A stretch of 15,585 nucleotides of DNA from AR5 sp041497115 (GCA_041497115.1 JBGQFW010000097.1:1-15585), one strand, 5' to 3'; shown: positions 5,970 through 15,090, numbered from the stretch's first letter. Numbers and translations: made by a program. Notes: a model not told the origin generated them from the sequence alone.

Positions 5970-8143
5970 ACGAGCTTCACGTTCTTCAGCGGGAGGCTGC
6001 GCACCGGCTTGCCAGTGGCGGCGAACACGGCATTGAGCACCGCCGGCGTCACCACGGAGATCGTCGGCTCGCCGACCCCGCCCCAGAAGTCGTAGGTCGG
6101 CACGATCACCGTCTCCACCTTCGGCATCTCGTCCAGGCGCAAGATCCGGTAGGTGTCGAAGTTCAGCTCCGTCATGCGCCCGTTCTGCACCGTGCACTCG
6201 CCGTAGAACGCGGCACTCAGACCGTAGGCCACCGAGCCTTCGACCTGGGCCGCGATCTGGTCCGGATTGACAGCGTGGCCGCAGTTGAGCGCCAGCACCA
6301 TGCGATGCACCTTGACCTTGCCCTCGCCGCTCACCGAGACCTCGGCGACGGCCGCCGAGTAGCTGCCGTAGCCCATGAACTGCGCGATGCCGCGATGCAC
6401 GCCGGCAGGCAGGGGCTTGCCCCAGTCGCCCTTGTCCGCTGCGGCGTTGAGGACGGCGAGGTGCTTCGGGTGCTTGCTCATGAGGGCGCGACGGAATTCC
6501 ACCGAGTCGGCGCCGGCCGCCCGGGCTACTTCTTCCATGAAGCATTCCATGTACACGGCGTTCTGGTTGGTGTTGACGCCGCGCCACGGTCCGACCGGCA
6601 CGTGCGTGTTGCGCATCGCGTACTCGATGAGCAGATTGGGCACGCTGTAGCCGAGCTGCGCGTCGCCGGGCTTGTCCGTGTATCCCTGGAGCTGTCGATC
6701 GTCCTTGTTGCCGACGATCAACGCCGGGTTCACGAACGCGTTGATCGACTGGCCGGAGATGCGAACGTGCAGGCCGACGAGCGCGCCCTTGTCGTCGAGG
6801 CCCGCGGCCAGCTTGCACTGCGAGATCGGGCGGTAGAAGTCGTGCGCCATGTCCTCTTCGCGCGACCAGATCATCTTGACCGGGACACCGGGGAACTGCT
6901 TGGCGATGTGAACCGCCTGGCGGACGAAATCCTGGGTGCCGCCGCGCCGGCCGAAGCCGCCGCCGAGGTCCTGCCGGTAGACCTCGCACTTGGCCAGCGG
7001 GACTCCCGACTGTTCGGACAGGGCGGCCAGCGAGGCCTCGGAGTTCTGCGTCGGCACCCAGGCCTCGGCCCGGTCCGCCGAGATCTTCACCGTGCAGTTC
7101 ATCGGCTCCATCGTCGCGTGGGCCAGGAACGGCGTGCTGTAGACCGCGTCGACTCTCTTCGCGGCGCCCTGGATGGCGGCGAGCGCGTCGCCTTCGTTGC
7201 GGAACGCGTACGCCTCCTTCGCCCTCAGCCCGGCCTCCAGGTGCTCGGCGATCGTCGCGCTCGACTGGGAGGCGCCGGCGCCTTCGTCCCAGACGATCGG
7301 CAGCGCCTCGAGCGCGGACCTGGCCCGCCACCACGTGTCGGCGACGACCGCGACGGTCGCATCGTTCACCTTGACGACGCGGCGAACGCCGGGCCGGCCG
7401 GACACCTTCGCGTCGTCATAGCTCACGAGCTTGCCGCCGAACACCGGGCAGGCCTTGACGGCCGCGTGGAGCATGCCCGGCACCTTGACGTCGATCGCAT
7501 AGACCTTGCTGCCGTCGAGCTTGTCGGCCGTGTCGAGCCGCTTCAGGGGCTTGCCGGCGATCTTCCAGGTCTTCGGATCCTTGAGCGTGATGCTCTTGGG
7601 GTCCGGCGGCGTCAGCTTGGCGGCGGCGTCAGCCACCTTGCCGTAGGTCGTCTTGCGCCCGGAGGCCGCGTGCGTGATGACGCCGTCGGCCACGCTGACT
7701 TCGCCGACCGGCACCTGCCAGGCGTCGGCCGCCGCTTGCAGCAGCATCATGCGCGCGGCCGCGCCGCCGCGGCGGACGTAGTCCTGCGAGGTGCGGATGC
7801 CGCGACTGCCGCCGGTCCCCATTTCGCCCCAGGCACGCTCGCGCGCGAGGTTCTGGCCCGGCGTGATCGACTCGGTGGTCACCTTGGTCCAGTTACACTC
7901 GAGCTCTTCGGCGACGAGCTGCGCCAGGCCGGTGCGCGTGCCTTGCCCCATCTCCGAGCGCGCGATGCGAATCACGCACGTATCATCGGGCTTGATCACG
8001 ACCCAGGCATTGACCTCGGTGCCGGCCTCCGCCGCGCCCTTGGCCTCGGCCGATCCGAGCCCGAGCGGCAGGCGCAACCCGATGGCCAGGCCGCCGCCGG
8101 CGGCGGCCGTACCGACGATGAAGCTGCGGCGCGAAAGCTTCAT
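5966..8143 (-). CDS. Molybdenum hydroxylase large subunit, TAT-exported (isoquinoline 1-oxidoreductase beta-like)
   Basis: This is the molybdopterin-binding catalytic subunit of a xanthine-oxidase-family hydroxylase, of the IorB/aldehyde oxidase type that works in the periplasm. The 725-residue product starts with a twin-arginine signal (LSRRSFIVG, then a small-residue hydrophobic stretch and AEA near residue 34), so it is exported folded. Cofactor-region motifs are present: MEPMNCTV, QDLGGGFGRRGG, VPVGPWRGVN, and the C-terminal GGVGEPT with the probable catalytic glutamate at E692. The ATG follows the small-subunit stop by one base. No FAD subunit is encoded nearby, as expected for the IorAB type, which usually passes electrons to cytochromes. 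Its stop shares CTAG with the convergent gene. The substrate, a heterocycle or aldehyde, cannot be inferred. Confidence 0.92.
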   Translation of the reverse strand: MKLSRRSFIVGTAAAGGGLAIGLRLPLGLGSAEAKGAAEAGTEVNAWVVIKPDDTCVIRIARSEMGQGTRTGLAQLVAEELECNWTKVTTESITPGQNLARERAWGEMGTGGSRGIRTSQDYVRRGGAAARMMLLQAAADAWQVPVGEVSVADGVITHAASGRKTTYGKVADAAAKLTPPDPKSITLKDPKTWKIAGKPLKRLDTADKLDGSKVYAIDVKVPGMLHAAVKACPVFGGKLVSYDDAKVSGRPGVRRVVKVNDATVAVVADTWWRARSALEALPIVWDEGAGASQSSATIAEHLEAGLRAKEAYAFRNEGDALAAIQGAAKRVDAVYSTPFLAHATMEPMNCTVKISADRAEAWVPTQNSEASLAALSEQSGVPLAKCEVYRQDLGGGFGRRGGTQDFVRQAVHIAKQFPGVPVKMIWSREEDMAHDFYRPISQCKLAAGLDDKGALVGLHVRISGQSINAFVNPALIVGNKDDRQLQGYTDKPGDAQLGYSVPNLLIEYAMRNTHVPVGPWRGVNTNQNAVYMECFMEEVARAAGADSVEFRRALMSKHPKHLAVLNAAADKGDWGKPLPAGVHRGIAQFMGYGSYSAAVAEVSVSGEGKVKVHRMVLALNCGHAVNPDQIAAQVEGSVAYGLSAAFYGECTVQNGRMTELNFDTYRILRLDEMPKVETVIVPTYDFWGGVGEPTISVVTPAVLNAVFAATGKPVRSLPLKNVKLV

Positions 8144-8144
8144 C

Positions 8145-8603
8145 TCAGGCCCCCTTCTTGCCGGCGGCCATGTGCACCGCCGCCCGGATGCGCTGATAGG
8201 TGCCGCACCGGCAGATGTTGGACATGGCGTCGTCGATGTCCTTGTCGGTCGGCTTCGGGTTGCTCTTCAGAAGGGCCGCCGCGGCCATGATCTGCCCGGA
8301 CTGGCAATAGCCGCACTGCGGGACGTCGAGCGCGGCCCAGGCTTTCTGGACGGGATGAGAGCCGGTGGCCGACAGGCCTTCGATGGTGACGATCTTGTCG
8401 CTGGCCTTCACGCCGCCCACCGGGATGGCGCAGGAGCGCACCAGTGCGCCGTTGATGTGCACGGAGCAGGCGCCGCACTGCGCGACGCCGCAGCCATACT
8501 TGGTGCCCGTCAGGCCCACCTGCTCGCGGATGGCCCAGAGCAGCGGCGTGTCGGGTTCCACCTGCACGTCACGGATCCGGCCATTGACGTTGAGCTTTGC
8601 CAT
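8145..8603 (-). CDS. Molybdenum hydroxylase 2Fe-2S small subunit (isoquinoline 1-oxidoreductase alpha-like)
   Basis: This is the electron-transfer subunit that carries electrons from the molybdenum site through two 2Fe-2S clusters. The 152-residue product has both cluster motifs complete: C38, C43, C46 and C58 (plant-ferredoxin-like, GCGVAQCGACS), and C97, C100, C131 and C133 (PQCGYCQSG and NICRCGTY). The order and length match IorA-type subunits. There is no signal peptide; it presumably rides with the TAT signal of the large subunit, which starts one base after this gene's stop. A ribosome binding site (GAGGGA) precedes the ATG and overlaps the end of the upstream binding-protein gene, 10 bases away. 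Confidence 0.95.
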   Translation of the reverse strand: MAKLNVNGRIRDVQVEPDTPLLWAIREQVGLTGTKYGCGVAQCGACSVHINGALVRSCAIPVGGVKASDKIVTIEGLSATGSHPVQKAWAALDVPQCGYCQSGQIMAAAALLKSNPKPTDKDIDDAMSNICRCGTYQRIRAAVHMAAGKKGA

Positions 8604-8613
8604 GGAGTGTCCC

Positions 8614-10140
8614 TCATCGCGCCTTGAGCTGCACGTCCTCGTACGGTGCTGAGTAGGCGTGGCCGGAGATCAGACCGAGCCCGGACTCCTGCACGCGCGG
8701 CCCGTGGCCGTTGATGAAGGCCAGCTCCCAGATCGGGATCGACATGACCTTCTCGTGCATGAGCTGCTGGATCCGGTGCAGCAGCGCCTCACGCTTCTTG
8801 CGGTCCAGCTCGGCCGCCTGGTCCTTGAAGAGCGCGTCGATGTCCGGATAGGTGCCGTAGACGTAGGCGCCGCCGGTGACGGCATACGACTCCAGGCGCG
8901 TCGCCGCGTTGCCGAACGCGCCGCTCGCGGTGTACGCGAGGTTCTTGTACTTCTTGTCCGCGTAGGTGCTCCAGTGCGACGCGCGCTCGCGCGACACGAG
9001 CTTGGTCCGGATGCCGACCTGTTGCAGGTAGTTGGCGATCGCTTCCTGCACGTTCGCGTACGAGATGTCGAGGTAGTAGTCCCCCGCGTCGAAGCCGTTC
9101 GGATAGCCGGCCTCGGCGAGGAGCTTCCGGGCCTGGGCCGGATCGAACGCGTAGGCGGGCGGCTGCCAGTAGAAGTCGAACGTGCTCGGGATGATGCTGT
9201 ACGTCAGCCTCGAGTGGCCGAGCGTGATGGCCTGGTTGATCGTCTTGCGGTCGATCGCGAGGTTGGCGGCCAGGCGCACGCGCCGGTCGTACCAGGGCGA
9301 TTTCGGGTCCCACTGGTCCAGCATGGCGACCCACTGCGGCGCCTGGATCACCGTGGCCTTCAGCGTTACTCCGGGCGTGCGCTGCATCTCCTCCGCGAGC
9401 TCGCCCCGGATCGAGTACACGACGTCGATCTCGCCGCGCTTCAACGCGGCCAGGCGCGTGGATTCGTCGGAGATGACCTTGAAGACGAGCCGCTTCACGT
9501 TCGGCGTCTTGCGCCAGTACCCCTCGAACGCTTCCATGACCAGCTCGACGCCGGGGGTGAACGACACGAACTTGTAGGGCCCGGCGCCGATCGGCGCCTT
9601 CTTGAACCCGTCCTCGCCGACCTTCTCGACGTACTTCTTCGGCACGATCCACCCGGCGCCGCTGGCCGCCGTGTAGAAGGTGAGGAAGTCGGGCCAGGGA
9701 TTCCTCAGCCGGAACCGGACGTGGAGCGCGTCCGGCGTTTCCACGGCCGCCACGCGGTCCTTGAGGGCCTTGGCGGAGGCGCCCCGGTAGCGCTCGAACG
9801 AGAACTTCACGTCCTCGGAGGTCATCGTGTCGCCGTTGTGGAACTTCACGCCGCGGCGCAGCGTGAAGTCGTACACGCGCCCGTCGGGCGAGACCTGCCA
9901 CGACTCGGCCAGGCCGGGCGCGGTCGGGTTGCCGGGCATGGCCTTGGCGAGGGCGTCATGGATCGCGTACATCACCATGAACGGCGTGATGATCCCCAGG
10001 GTCTCGGCGGGATCGAACCACGTCGGCGCGAGCGAGATGTGAACGCCCCACGTCATCTGGCCCTCGGGGGCCGCCGCGGCGGGGCTGGCCGCGGCGAGCA
10101 GAGCGAGCAGGACACCAGCGGCACGTCGAAGCTGGCGCAT
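8614..10140 (-). CDS. ABC transporter substrate-binding protein, family 5 (peptide/nickel type)
   Basis: This is a periplasmic binding protein of the extracellular solute-binding family 5 (DppA/OppA/NikA type), 508 residues, normal for the family. A signal peptide is visible: MRQLRR, then leucine and alanine-rich residues 8-20, with cleavage near ASPAAAA at about residue 24. Family landmarks include GLAESWQVSPDGRVYDFTLR, GVKFHNGDTMTSEDVKFSFER (in pieces), APIGAGPYKF and the C-terminal IPIWELAFI region. AAGGAGG lies before the ATG. No permease or ATPase gene is in the window, so it is an orphan receptor. It is transcribed first in an apparent operon with the molybdenum hydroxylase, 10 bases upstream of the small subunit. 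It may feed the substrate of the enzyme or serve a distant transporter; the ligand is unknown. Confidence 0.93.
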   Translation of the reverse strand: MRQLRRAAGVLLALLAAASPAAAAPEGQMTWGVHISLAPTWFDPAETLGIITPFMVMYAIHDALAKAMPGNPTAPGLAESWQVSPDGRVYDFTLRRGVKFHNGDTMTSEDVKFSFERYRGASAKALKDRVAAVETPDALHVRFRLRNPWPDFLTFYTAASGAGWIVPKKYVEKVGEDGFKKAPIGAGPYKFVSFTPGVELVMEAFEGYWRKTPNVKRLVFKVISDESTRLAALKRGEIDVVYSIRGELAEEMQRTPGVTLKATVIQAPQWVAMLDQWDPKSPWYDRRVRLAANLAIDRKTINQAITLGHSRLTYSIIPSTFDFYWQPPAYAFDPAQARKLLAEAGYPNGFDAGDYYLDISYANVQEAIANYLQQVGIRTKLVSRERASHWSTYADKKYKNLAYTASGAFGNAATRLESYAVTGGAYVYGTYPDIDALFKDQAAELDRKKREALLHRIQQLMHEKVMSIPIWELAFINGHGPRVQESGLGLISGHAYSAPYEDVQLKAR

Positions 10141-10193
10141 CGTTTCCTCCTTGTCGGAGCGGCGCGTGCGACACGCGCGGAGCAGGCAGCCCG

Positions 10194-10222
10194 ATCCTGA
10201 GCCAGCGCCGCGGCCGAGTCAA
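10194..10222 (-). promoter_or_regulatory. Predicted sigma-70-type promoter for the binding protein and hydroxylase operon
   Basis: On the minus strand, TTGACT (10222-10217) and CAGGAT (10199-10194) are separated by exactly 17 bases. The first hexamer matches the -35 consensus at five of six positions, while the -10 match is weak. It lies about 54 bases before the ATG at 10140, giving a short leader that includes the AAGGAGG site. Confidence 0.4.
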
Positions 10223-10258
10223 GCGTCCCGGGCACACCGCTCCCCGGCGACCACTCCT

Positions 10259-10349
10259 TTCGTCGCCGGCCCGCCCGTTCGAGCCCCAGGCGCGCCGAGC
10301 GGTCCGCTCGCCGGCCTGACGTTCGCCGCCAAGGATCTCTGCCGGCCAC
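10259..10349 (+). pseudogene. Amidase gene remnant (amidase-signature family)
   Basis: The plus strand encodes FVAGPPVRAP then SGPLAGLTFAAKDL, the typical N-terminal motif of amidase-signature enzymes (GPLAGL-x-F-x-x-KD). It includes the lysine that, in this family, is part of the Ser-Ser-Lys catalytic triad. One base after the DL codons the frame shifts to read AGH (10341-10349), matching the common continuation D-L-F-D-V-A-G-H. This fits an 8-base deletion. A stop follows about ten codons later. There is no start codon, ribosome binding site or serine-containing core, so the fragment is a dead relic. The family match is by eye. Confidence 0.55.
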
Positions 10350-10520
10350 GCTCGTCGTGGCGGTCGGTGAGGATCTCCTCGCGCCGCCCGGACTCTCGAT
10401 CTGGTCGCGCGCGCATCAGCTGCCTCACGCGCGGCGCTCGTGGCCGTGGCGAGCGCGATGGAGGCCACGCGATGATCGACGTGACGAGTGACCCGCCGCC
10501 CTGGTGAGCGGCGCGCGCCG

Positions 10521-13500
10521 TCAGCGGTCGCCGTTCCCGCCGCCGGAGATTTCTCGGGCGGGCGTGCGGCGCCATGCGCGACGCAACCGCTGGCGCCAGG
10601 CGCGGCGCTCGCCCTGCCGGGCGCGGCGGCGCCACGGCGCCAGCGAGGGCGTCGCCAGGCGGAGCACCTGCGCGGCGTCCTCGAAGAGCGAGTAGGCGAC
10701 CGGCGTCACCAGCAGCGTCAGGAGCAGGCAGAGCGTCTGACCGCCGATGACGACGACGGCGATGGCGCGGCGCTCCTCGGCGCCCGGTCCCGTGCCCACC
10801 CACAGGGGCAGCATGCCCGCGACCAGCGCCAGCGTGGTCATCAGGATCGGCCGGAGCCGGTCGCGGTTGCCCTGCATGATGGCGGCCGCCCGGTCCATAC
10901 CGTTCGCGCGAAGACTGTTCATGTGGTCGATCTGCAGTATTGCGTTCTTCTTGACGACGCCGAAGAGGACCAGGATGCCGAGCGCGGAGTACAGATTGAG
11001 CGTGTTGCCCGTGTACCAGAGCGAGAACAGCGCGAACGGCACCGAGAGCGGCAACGACAGCAAGATCGTGAACGGGTGGATCAGGCTCTCGAACTGCGAG
11101 GCGAGGATCATGTACATGAACACCACCGAGAGCAGAAAGACCCACAGGAACTCGTTGAAGGTCTTTTCCATCTCCCTGGCCTTGCCGGTGACGAACGTCT
11201 GGTAGGCCGGCGGCAGGTTCATCGCGACCACCGTCTTCTTCAGCGCGTCGATACGCTCAGCCTGGCCGTAGCCCGGCGCGATCCCGGCCCGCAGCCGGGT
11301 CTCGCGCTGACGGTCGGTGCGGTCGATGCGGGAGGCGGTGGCCGCCCGCTCGATCTTCACGACGTTGTCGAGCCGGACGAGGCCGCCGCCCGGCGCCAGG
11401 TTGACCTGGGCCGGCGCTCCCGTCGCCGCGTTGGTCGAGGTCGTGTCGCGCGAGACGTAGAGCCGCGCGATGGTGTTCAGGTTGCCGCGGAATTGCTCCA
11501 TCAGGCGGATCTGCACGTCGTAGTCTTCATTGACGGTGGGGTCGTGGAAGCGGGAGACCTGGTCGTCGCCGCCCACCATGAGGCGCAGCGCGGTGGCGAT
11601 CTGCTGGGTGTCCACGCGAAGGTCGGCCGCCCGCTGGCGGTCGATCGCCACTCGGAGCTCGGGCTTGTCGAGCCGGAGCGTGGTGTCCACGTCCACGATC
11701 CCGCCCAGCTCGCGGGCCTTCTGCTTGAGGGTCTCGCCGTACTCGGCGAGCCTCTCCAGCTCGGGTCCCCGCAGCGCGAGATCGATGTCGAAGGTGCCGC
11801 CGCCGATGTTGAAGCCGGAAATGTTGCGGACCTGGGTGCGTAGATCGCTGAACTTTCGGAACCGCTGCCGGAGGGCCACCATCACGTCGCGCTGCGTGTA
11901 GTTGCCGCGAAACGCCTCGAGCGGCCGGCCGTGGATGAGTCCGCGCCAGACGCGTTCCGGCGTCAGCGTGCGCTCCTCGTGGGAGACCGTGCGTACGTAC
12001 ATGTAACCCTGGTTCACCTTGTTGAGGAAGCTGCCGCCGGCCGACGCCAGCGTGAGCGCCACGCCCCGCGTCTCGCGAGCCTCCTTGGCCAGCGCCTGCA
12101 CGGCCTCGTCCATGGCGGCCAGGCTCATGCTCTCGGGACCGAAGACGAGCACCTCGAACTCCGACTCGTCGACGTCGCTCGGGATGTACTCCTGCTTGAC
12201 CTGGCGATAGATGGGGACCGAGGCGGCCAGGGTGAGCACGCTGACGACGACGATGACCCAGCGGTGCCGCATGGACAGGGCCAGGCTCCAGCTGTAGCCA
12301 CGGTCGATCCACGCGTAGAAGCCGCGGCGCGACCCGGCGTGCGCCGAGGGCTTGTGGGTCCCTTCGAGGCCCCCCATGTGGTGGGCGTCTTCCGTCCGCA
12401 GCAGGCGGGCGCACATCATCGGCGTCAGCGAGAACGACACCAGCAGGCTGACCAGCACCGACACGGCCGCGGTGAGGCCGAACTGGTAGAGGAAGCGCCC
12501 GGAGATCGAGGACATGAACGACACGGGCACGAAGATCACGACCAGCGAGAACGTCGTGGCCATGACGGCCAGCCCGATGTCCGCGGTGGCCTCGCGCGCG
12601 GCCTCGAACGGCCGCATCTGCTTCTCCTCGACGAAGCGGAACACGTTCTCGAGGACGACGATGGCGTCGTCGATGACGATGCCGACCATCAGCACCAGGG
12701 CCAGCATCGTCACGCTGTTCAGCGTGAAGTTCATCGCCCACATCATGCCGAACGCCGAGACGACCGAGGTGGGGATGGCCACGGCCGCGATGAACGTCGA
12801 GCGCCACGAGCGCATGAACGCCAGCACCACCAGCGACGCCAGGATCGAGCCCAGGATCAGGTGCAGGTTGATCTCGTGCAGCGCGGCATAGATGTAGCGC
12901 GACTGATCGCGGATCACCGCCAGCTTGACGTCGGGTGGGACCTGATCGCGCAGCCGTGCCAGCTTCGCCTTCACGCCCTCGATCACCGCCACCGTGTTCT
13001 CGCCCGACTGCCGGCGCACCTCCATGATGACCGTGGGCACGCCGTCGAGGCGGGCCGCCGACCGTTGCTCCTTGGTCCCGTCCTCGGCGTACCCGATGTC
13101 GCGCACCCGCACGGGCACGCCGTTGAGGGTGGCCACCACCAGGTCGTTGAAGTCCTTCGGCTCGGCGATGCGTCCCATCGTGCGCAGCGCCGCCTCGTTC
13201 AGCCCGGCGGTGACGTTGCCGCCCGGCAGGTCGGCGTTCTGGCGGGCGACGCCGTCGCGGATGTTCGTGATCGGGATCTGGTACGCGGCCAGCCGGTCGG
13301 GATCGACCCAGATGTTGATGGCCCGCGGCAGGCCGCCGATGATCCGCACCTCGCCGACGCCGGCCGAGCGCTCGAGCTGGGGACGCACCATCTTGTCGGC
13401 GATCTCGGTCAGCTCGCGGAGCGAGCGCTCCCCGGACAGCGCGATGGTGACGACGGGCGCCTGGTCGTTGTCGAACTTCGAGACGATCGGCGGCAGGATC

Positions 13501-13868
13501 TCGCGCGGCAAGTTACGGATCGCGATGGCCACCTTGTCGCGGACGTCCTGCGCGGCCACGTCGATCTGGCGGTTCAGCGTGAAGGTGACGATGATCACGC
13601 ACGTGCCGGGCCCCGAGATCGAGCGCAGCTCCTGGATGCCCTGGATCGTGTTGATCTGCTCTTCGAGCTTCTGGGCGACGAGCGTCTCGATCTCCTCGGT
13701 CGAGGCGCCGGGCAGCTCGACGCGCACGTTGACGGTGGGCAGGTCCACGGCCGGAAAACGGTCGACGCCGAGCCGGAACCAGCTGGCCGCCCCCACCACG
13801 ACGAAGGCCATGATGAGCATGGTCGCGAACACCGGACGCTTGATGCAGACCTCGACGAGCTTCTGCAC
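10521..13868 (-). CDS. RND efflux pump permease (HAE1/AcrB-type)
   Basis: This is an inner-membrane proton-driven transporter of the hydrophobe/amphiphile efflux family. With the adaptor encoded just upstream and an outer-membrane channel, it would expel drugs or other toxic compounds. The 1115-residue product shows the family layout: an N-terminal helix (KRPVFATMLIMAF), a large periplasmic loop, helices 2-6, a second periplasmic loop and C-terminal helices. Proton-relay residues are present: D400 and D401 in GIVIDDAIVVLEN, and K974 in VVKKNAIL. It is somewhat longer than typical pumps because of a short polar insert after MCARLL and an arginine-rich C-terminal tail (14 Arg in the last 39 residues). 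The start is GTG, 6 bases after the adaptor's stop and without a clear ribosome binding site, so translation is probably coupled. No TolC-type channel is in the window. Confidence 0.95.
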   Translation of the reverse strand: MQKLVEVCIKRPVFATMLIMAFVVVGAASWFRLGVDRFPAVDLPTVNVRVELPGASTEEIETLVAQKLEEQINTIQGIQELRSISGPGTCVIIVTFTLNRQIDVAAQDVRDKVAIAIRNLPREILPPIVSKFDNDQAPVVTIALSGERSLRELTEIADKMVRPQLERSAGVGEVRIIGGLPRAINIWVDPDRLAAYQIPITNIRDGVARQNADLPGGNVTAGLNEAALRTMGRIAEPKDFNDLVVATLNGVPVRVRDIGYAEDGTKEQRSAARLDGVPTVIMEVRRQSGENTVAVIEGVKAKLARLRDQVPPDVKLAVIRDQSRYIYAALHEINLHLILGSILASLVVLAFMRSWRSTFIAAVAIPTSVVSAFGMMWAMNFTLNSVTMLALVLMVGIVIDDAIVVLENVFRFVEEKQMRPFEAAREATADIGLAVMATTFSLVVIFVPVSFMSSISGRFLYQFGLTAAVSVLVSLLVSFSLTPMMCARLLRTEDAHHMGGLEGTHKPSAHAGSRRGFYAWIDRGYSWSLALSMRHRWVIVVVSVLTLAASVPIYRQVKQEYIPSDVDESEFEVLVFGPESMSLAAMDEAVQALAKEARETRGVALTLASAGGSFLNKVNQGYMYVRTVSHEERTLTPERVWRGLIHGRPLEAFRGNYTQRDVMVALRQRFRKFSDLRTQVRNISGFNIGGGTFDIDLALRGPELERLAEYGETLKQKARELGGIVDVDTTLRLDKPELRVAIDRQRAADLRVDTQQIATALRLMVGGDDQVSRFHDPTVNEDYDVQIRLMEQFRGNLNTIARLYVSRDTTSTNAATGAPAQVNLAPGGGLVRLDNVVKIERAATASRIDRTDRQRETRLRAGIAPGYGQAERIDALKKTVVAMNLPPAYQTFVTGKAREMEKTFNEFLWVFLLSVVFMYMILASQFESLIHPFTILLSLPLSVPFALFSLWYTGNTLNLYSALGILVLFGVVKKNAILQIDHMNSLRANGMDRAAAIMQGNRDRLRPILMTTLALVAGMLPLWVGTGPGAEERRAIAVVVIGGQTLCLLLTLLVTPVAYSLFEDAAQVLRLATPSLAPWRRRARQGERRAWRQRLRRAWRRTPAREISGGGNGDR

Positions 13869-13874
13869 GGCGGC

Positions 13875-15083
13875 CTAGGGGACGACCTTGACCGGCTGGC
13901 CGCCGGTGAGGCTGCCGGGGCGGGCGACCACGGCGTCGCCGCGCTTCAGGCCGTCGGCGATCTCGACGTCCTCGCCGAAGCGGCGCCCGGTCGTCACGCG
14001 GATCTCGGCGGTGCGACCGTCGCGCACCACGAGCACTTTCTCGACACCGGCGAAGACGATGATGGCGGTGGCCGGAACGGTCACGACCGTCTGGGTCACC
14101 TCGGTCACGATCTCGACGCGCGCGAAGGAGCCCGGGCGCAGGAACCCGCCCTCGTTCGGCACCTCCGCCTCGACCATCAGCGTGCGATTCTGCTCCTGCA
14201 CGATCGGCGAGAGCCGCACCACGCGCCCCCGGTGAATGGTGGGGTCACCCTCCACGGTGAGCGTCACGGCGTGTCCGGCGCGGACCCCGGCGCCCTCGCG
14301 CTCGGGGACTGGCACGCGCAGCCGCAACGGATGCACGCGCACCAGCGTCGCGATCGGCGTGCCCGCGCTCAGGTACTCGCCGACCGACGCCTGCTTGAGG
14401 CTCACCGCGCCGTCGATCGGCGACAAGATGACCGTGTCGGTCAGCTGCTGCCGGGCGAGGTCCAGCTCGGAGCGCCGCTGCGCGATGACGCCCTGCCGGT
14501 TGCTGACTTCCTCCACCGCGTCCTGGTAGCGCCCCTCGGCCACCTGCAGATTGGCCTCGGCGGAATCGAGCTGCGCGCGCGCGATCAGATCCTGCTGCAT
14601 GAGCTTGACGCTGCGGTCGCGGGTGAGCCGCGCGTCGTGCAGCATGGCCCGGGCCTGGCGCACGATCCCGGTCTGCTCGGGATCGACGCGCTCGTCGGCG
14701 CCGGTCGGAGGGAGCCCCAGCCGGGCGCGGGCTTGCTGGAGCGCGGCCTCGGCCTGGTCCACGCGCATCCTGAAGTCGCTCTGGTCGAGCCTGGCGATCG
14801 GCTGGTCCCGCCGCACGCGGGTGCCGAGGTCGACGGTGATCTCGGCGAGGCGCCCGGCGACCTTGGTGCCGAGCACGACCTGGTCGTCGGCGGCCAGGGT
14901 GCCGGTCGCCGAGACCGTCCGTGCGAGCGTCCGCTCTGCGGCCGCCGTCACTCGCACTTCGCGCGGCGCCGATGCCTTGGCCTTGGGCTCCTGAGCGTCG
15001 GCCGTGGGCCCGCCCCCGCAGCCACTCAGGACGATGGTGAGGGCGATGGGGATGGCGACGGAGGTCAGCGCGCGAGCGGACAT
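13875..15083 (-). CDS. RND efflux periplasmic adaptor, lipoprotein (membrane fusion protein)
   Basis: This is a periplasmic adaptor linking the RND permease to an outer-membrane channel. The 402-residue product has a lipoprotein signal with lipobox LSGC (C22), so it is anchored to the inner membrane by lipid. The barrel-sandwich hybrid half starts near VSATGTLAADDQVVLGTKVAGRLAEI in separate pieces. A long alpha-hairpin of coiled-coil character (about residues 105-210, rich in Gln, Ala, Arg and Leu) follows, then the second half (SPIDGAVSLKQASVGEYL) and the beta-barrel and membrane-proximal domain, ending with GRRFGEDVEIADGLKRGDAVV. Six bases separate its stop from the permease start. A -10-like TATGAT sits 7 bases before the ATG. 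Confidence 0.94.
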   Translation of the reverse strand: MSARALTSVAIPIALTIVLSGCGGGPTADAQEPKAKASAPREVRVTAAAERTLARTVSATGTLAADDQVVLGTKVAGRLAEITVDLGTRVRRDQPIARLDQSDFRMRVDQAEAALQQARARLGLPPTGADERVDPEQTGIVRQARAMLHDARLTRDRSVKLMQQDLIARAQLDSAEANLQVAEGRYQDAVEEVSNRQGVIAQRRSELDLARQQLTDTVILSPIDGAVSLKQASVGEYLSAGTPIATLVRVHPLRLRVPVPEREGAGVRAGHAVTLTVEGDPTIHRGRVVRLSPIVQEQNRTLMVEAEVPNEGGFLRPGSFARVEIVTEVTQTVVTVPATAIIVFAGVEKVLVVRDGRTAEIRVTTGRRFGEDVEIADGLKRGDAVVARPGSLTGGQPVKVVP

Positions 15084-15090
15084 TCAACTG

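Larger units (their letters stand above)
10141..10520. other. 380-base region without an intact gene
   Basis: This gap lies between the start of the binding-protein gene and the end of the RND permease gene. It holds the predicted promoter (10194-10222, minus strand) and the amidase relic (10259-10349, plus strand). The remainder, about 10350-10520, shows no recognisable gene and no clear terminator. It may be eroded coding sequence. Confidence 0.7.

Noticed and set aside
6275..8290. A 671-residue open frame on the plus strand
   Set aside because: It is antisense to the molybdenum hydroxylase subunits, which show complete family motifs; low-complexity Arg/Ala/Val-rich shadow.
10151..10507. 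A 118-residue intact gene in the intergenic region
   Set aside because: Only residues 37-63 match a family (amidase). The rest is Arg/Pro/Ser-rich noise, and there is no ribosome binding site. Treated as a relic.
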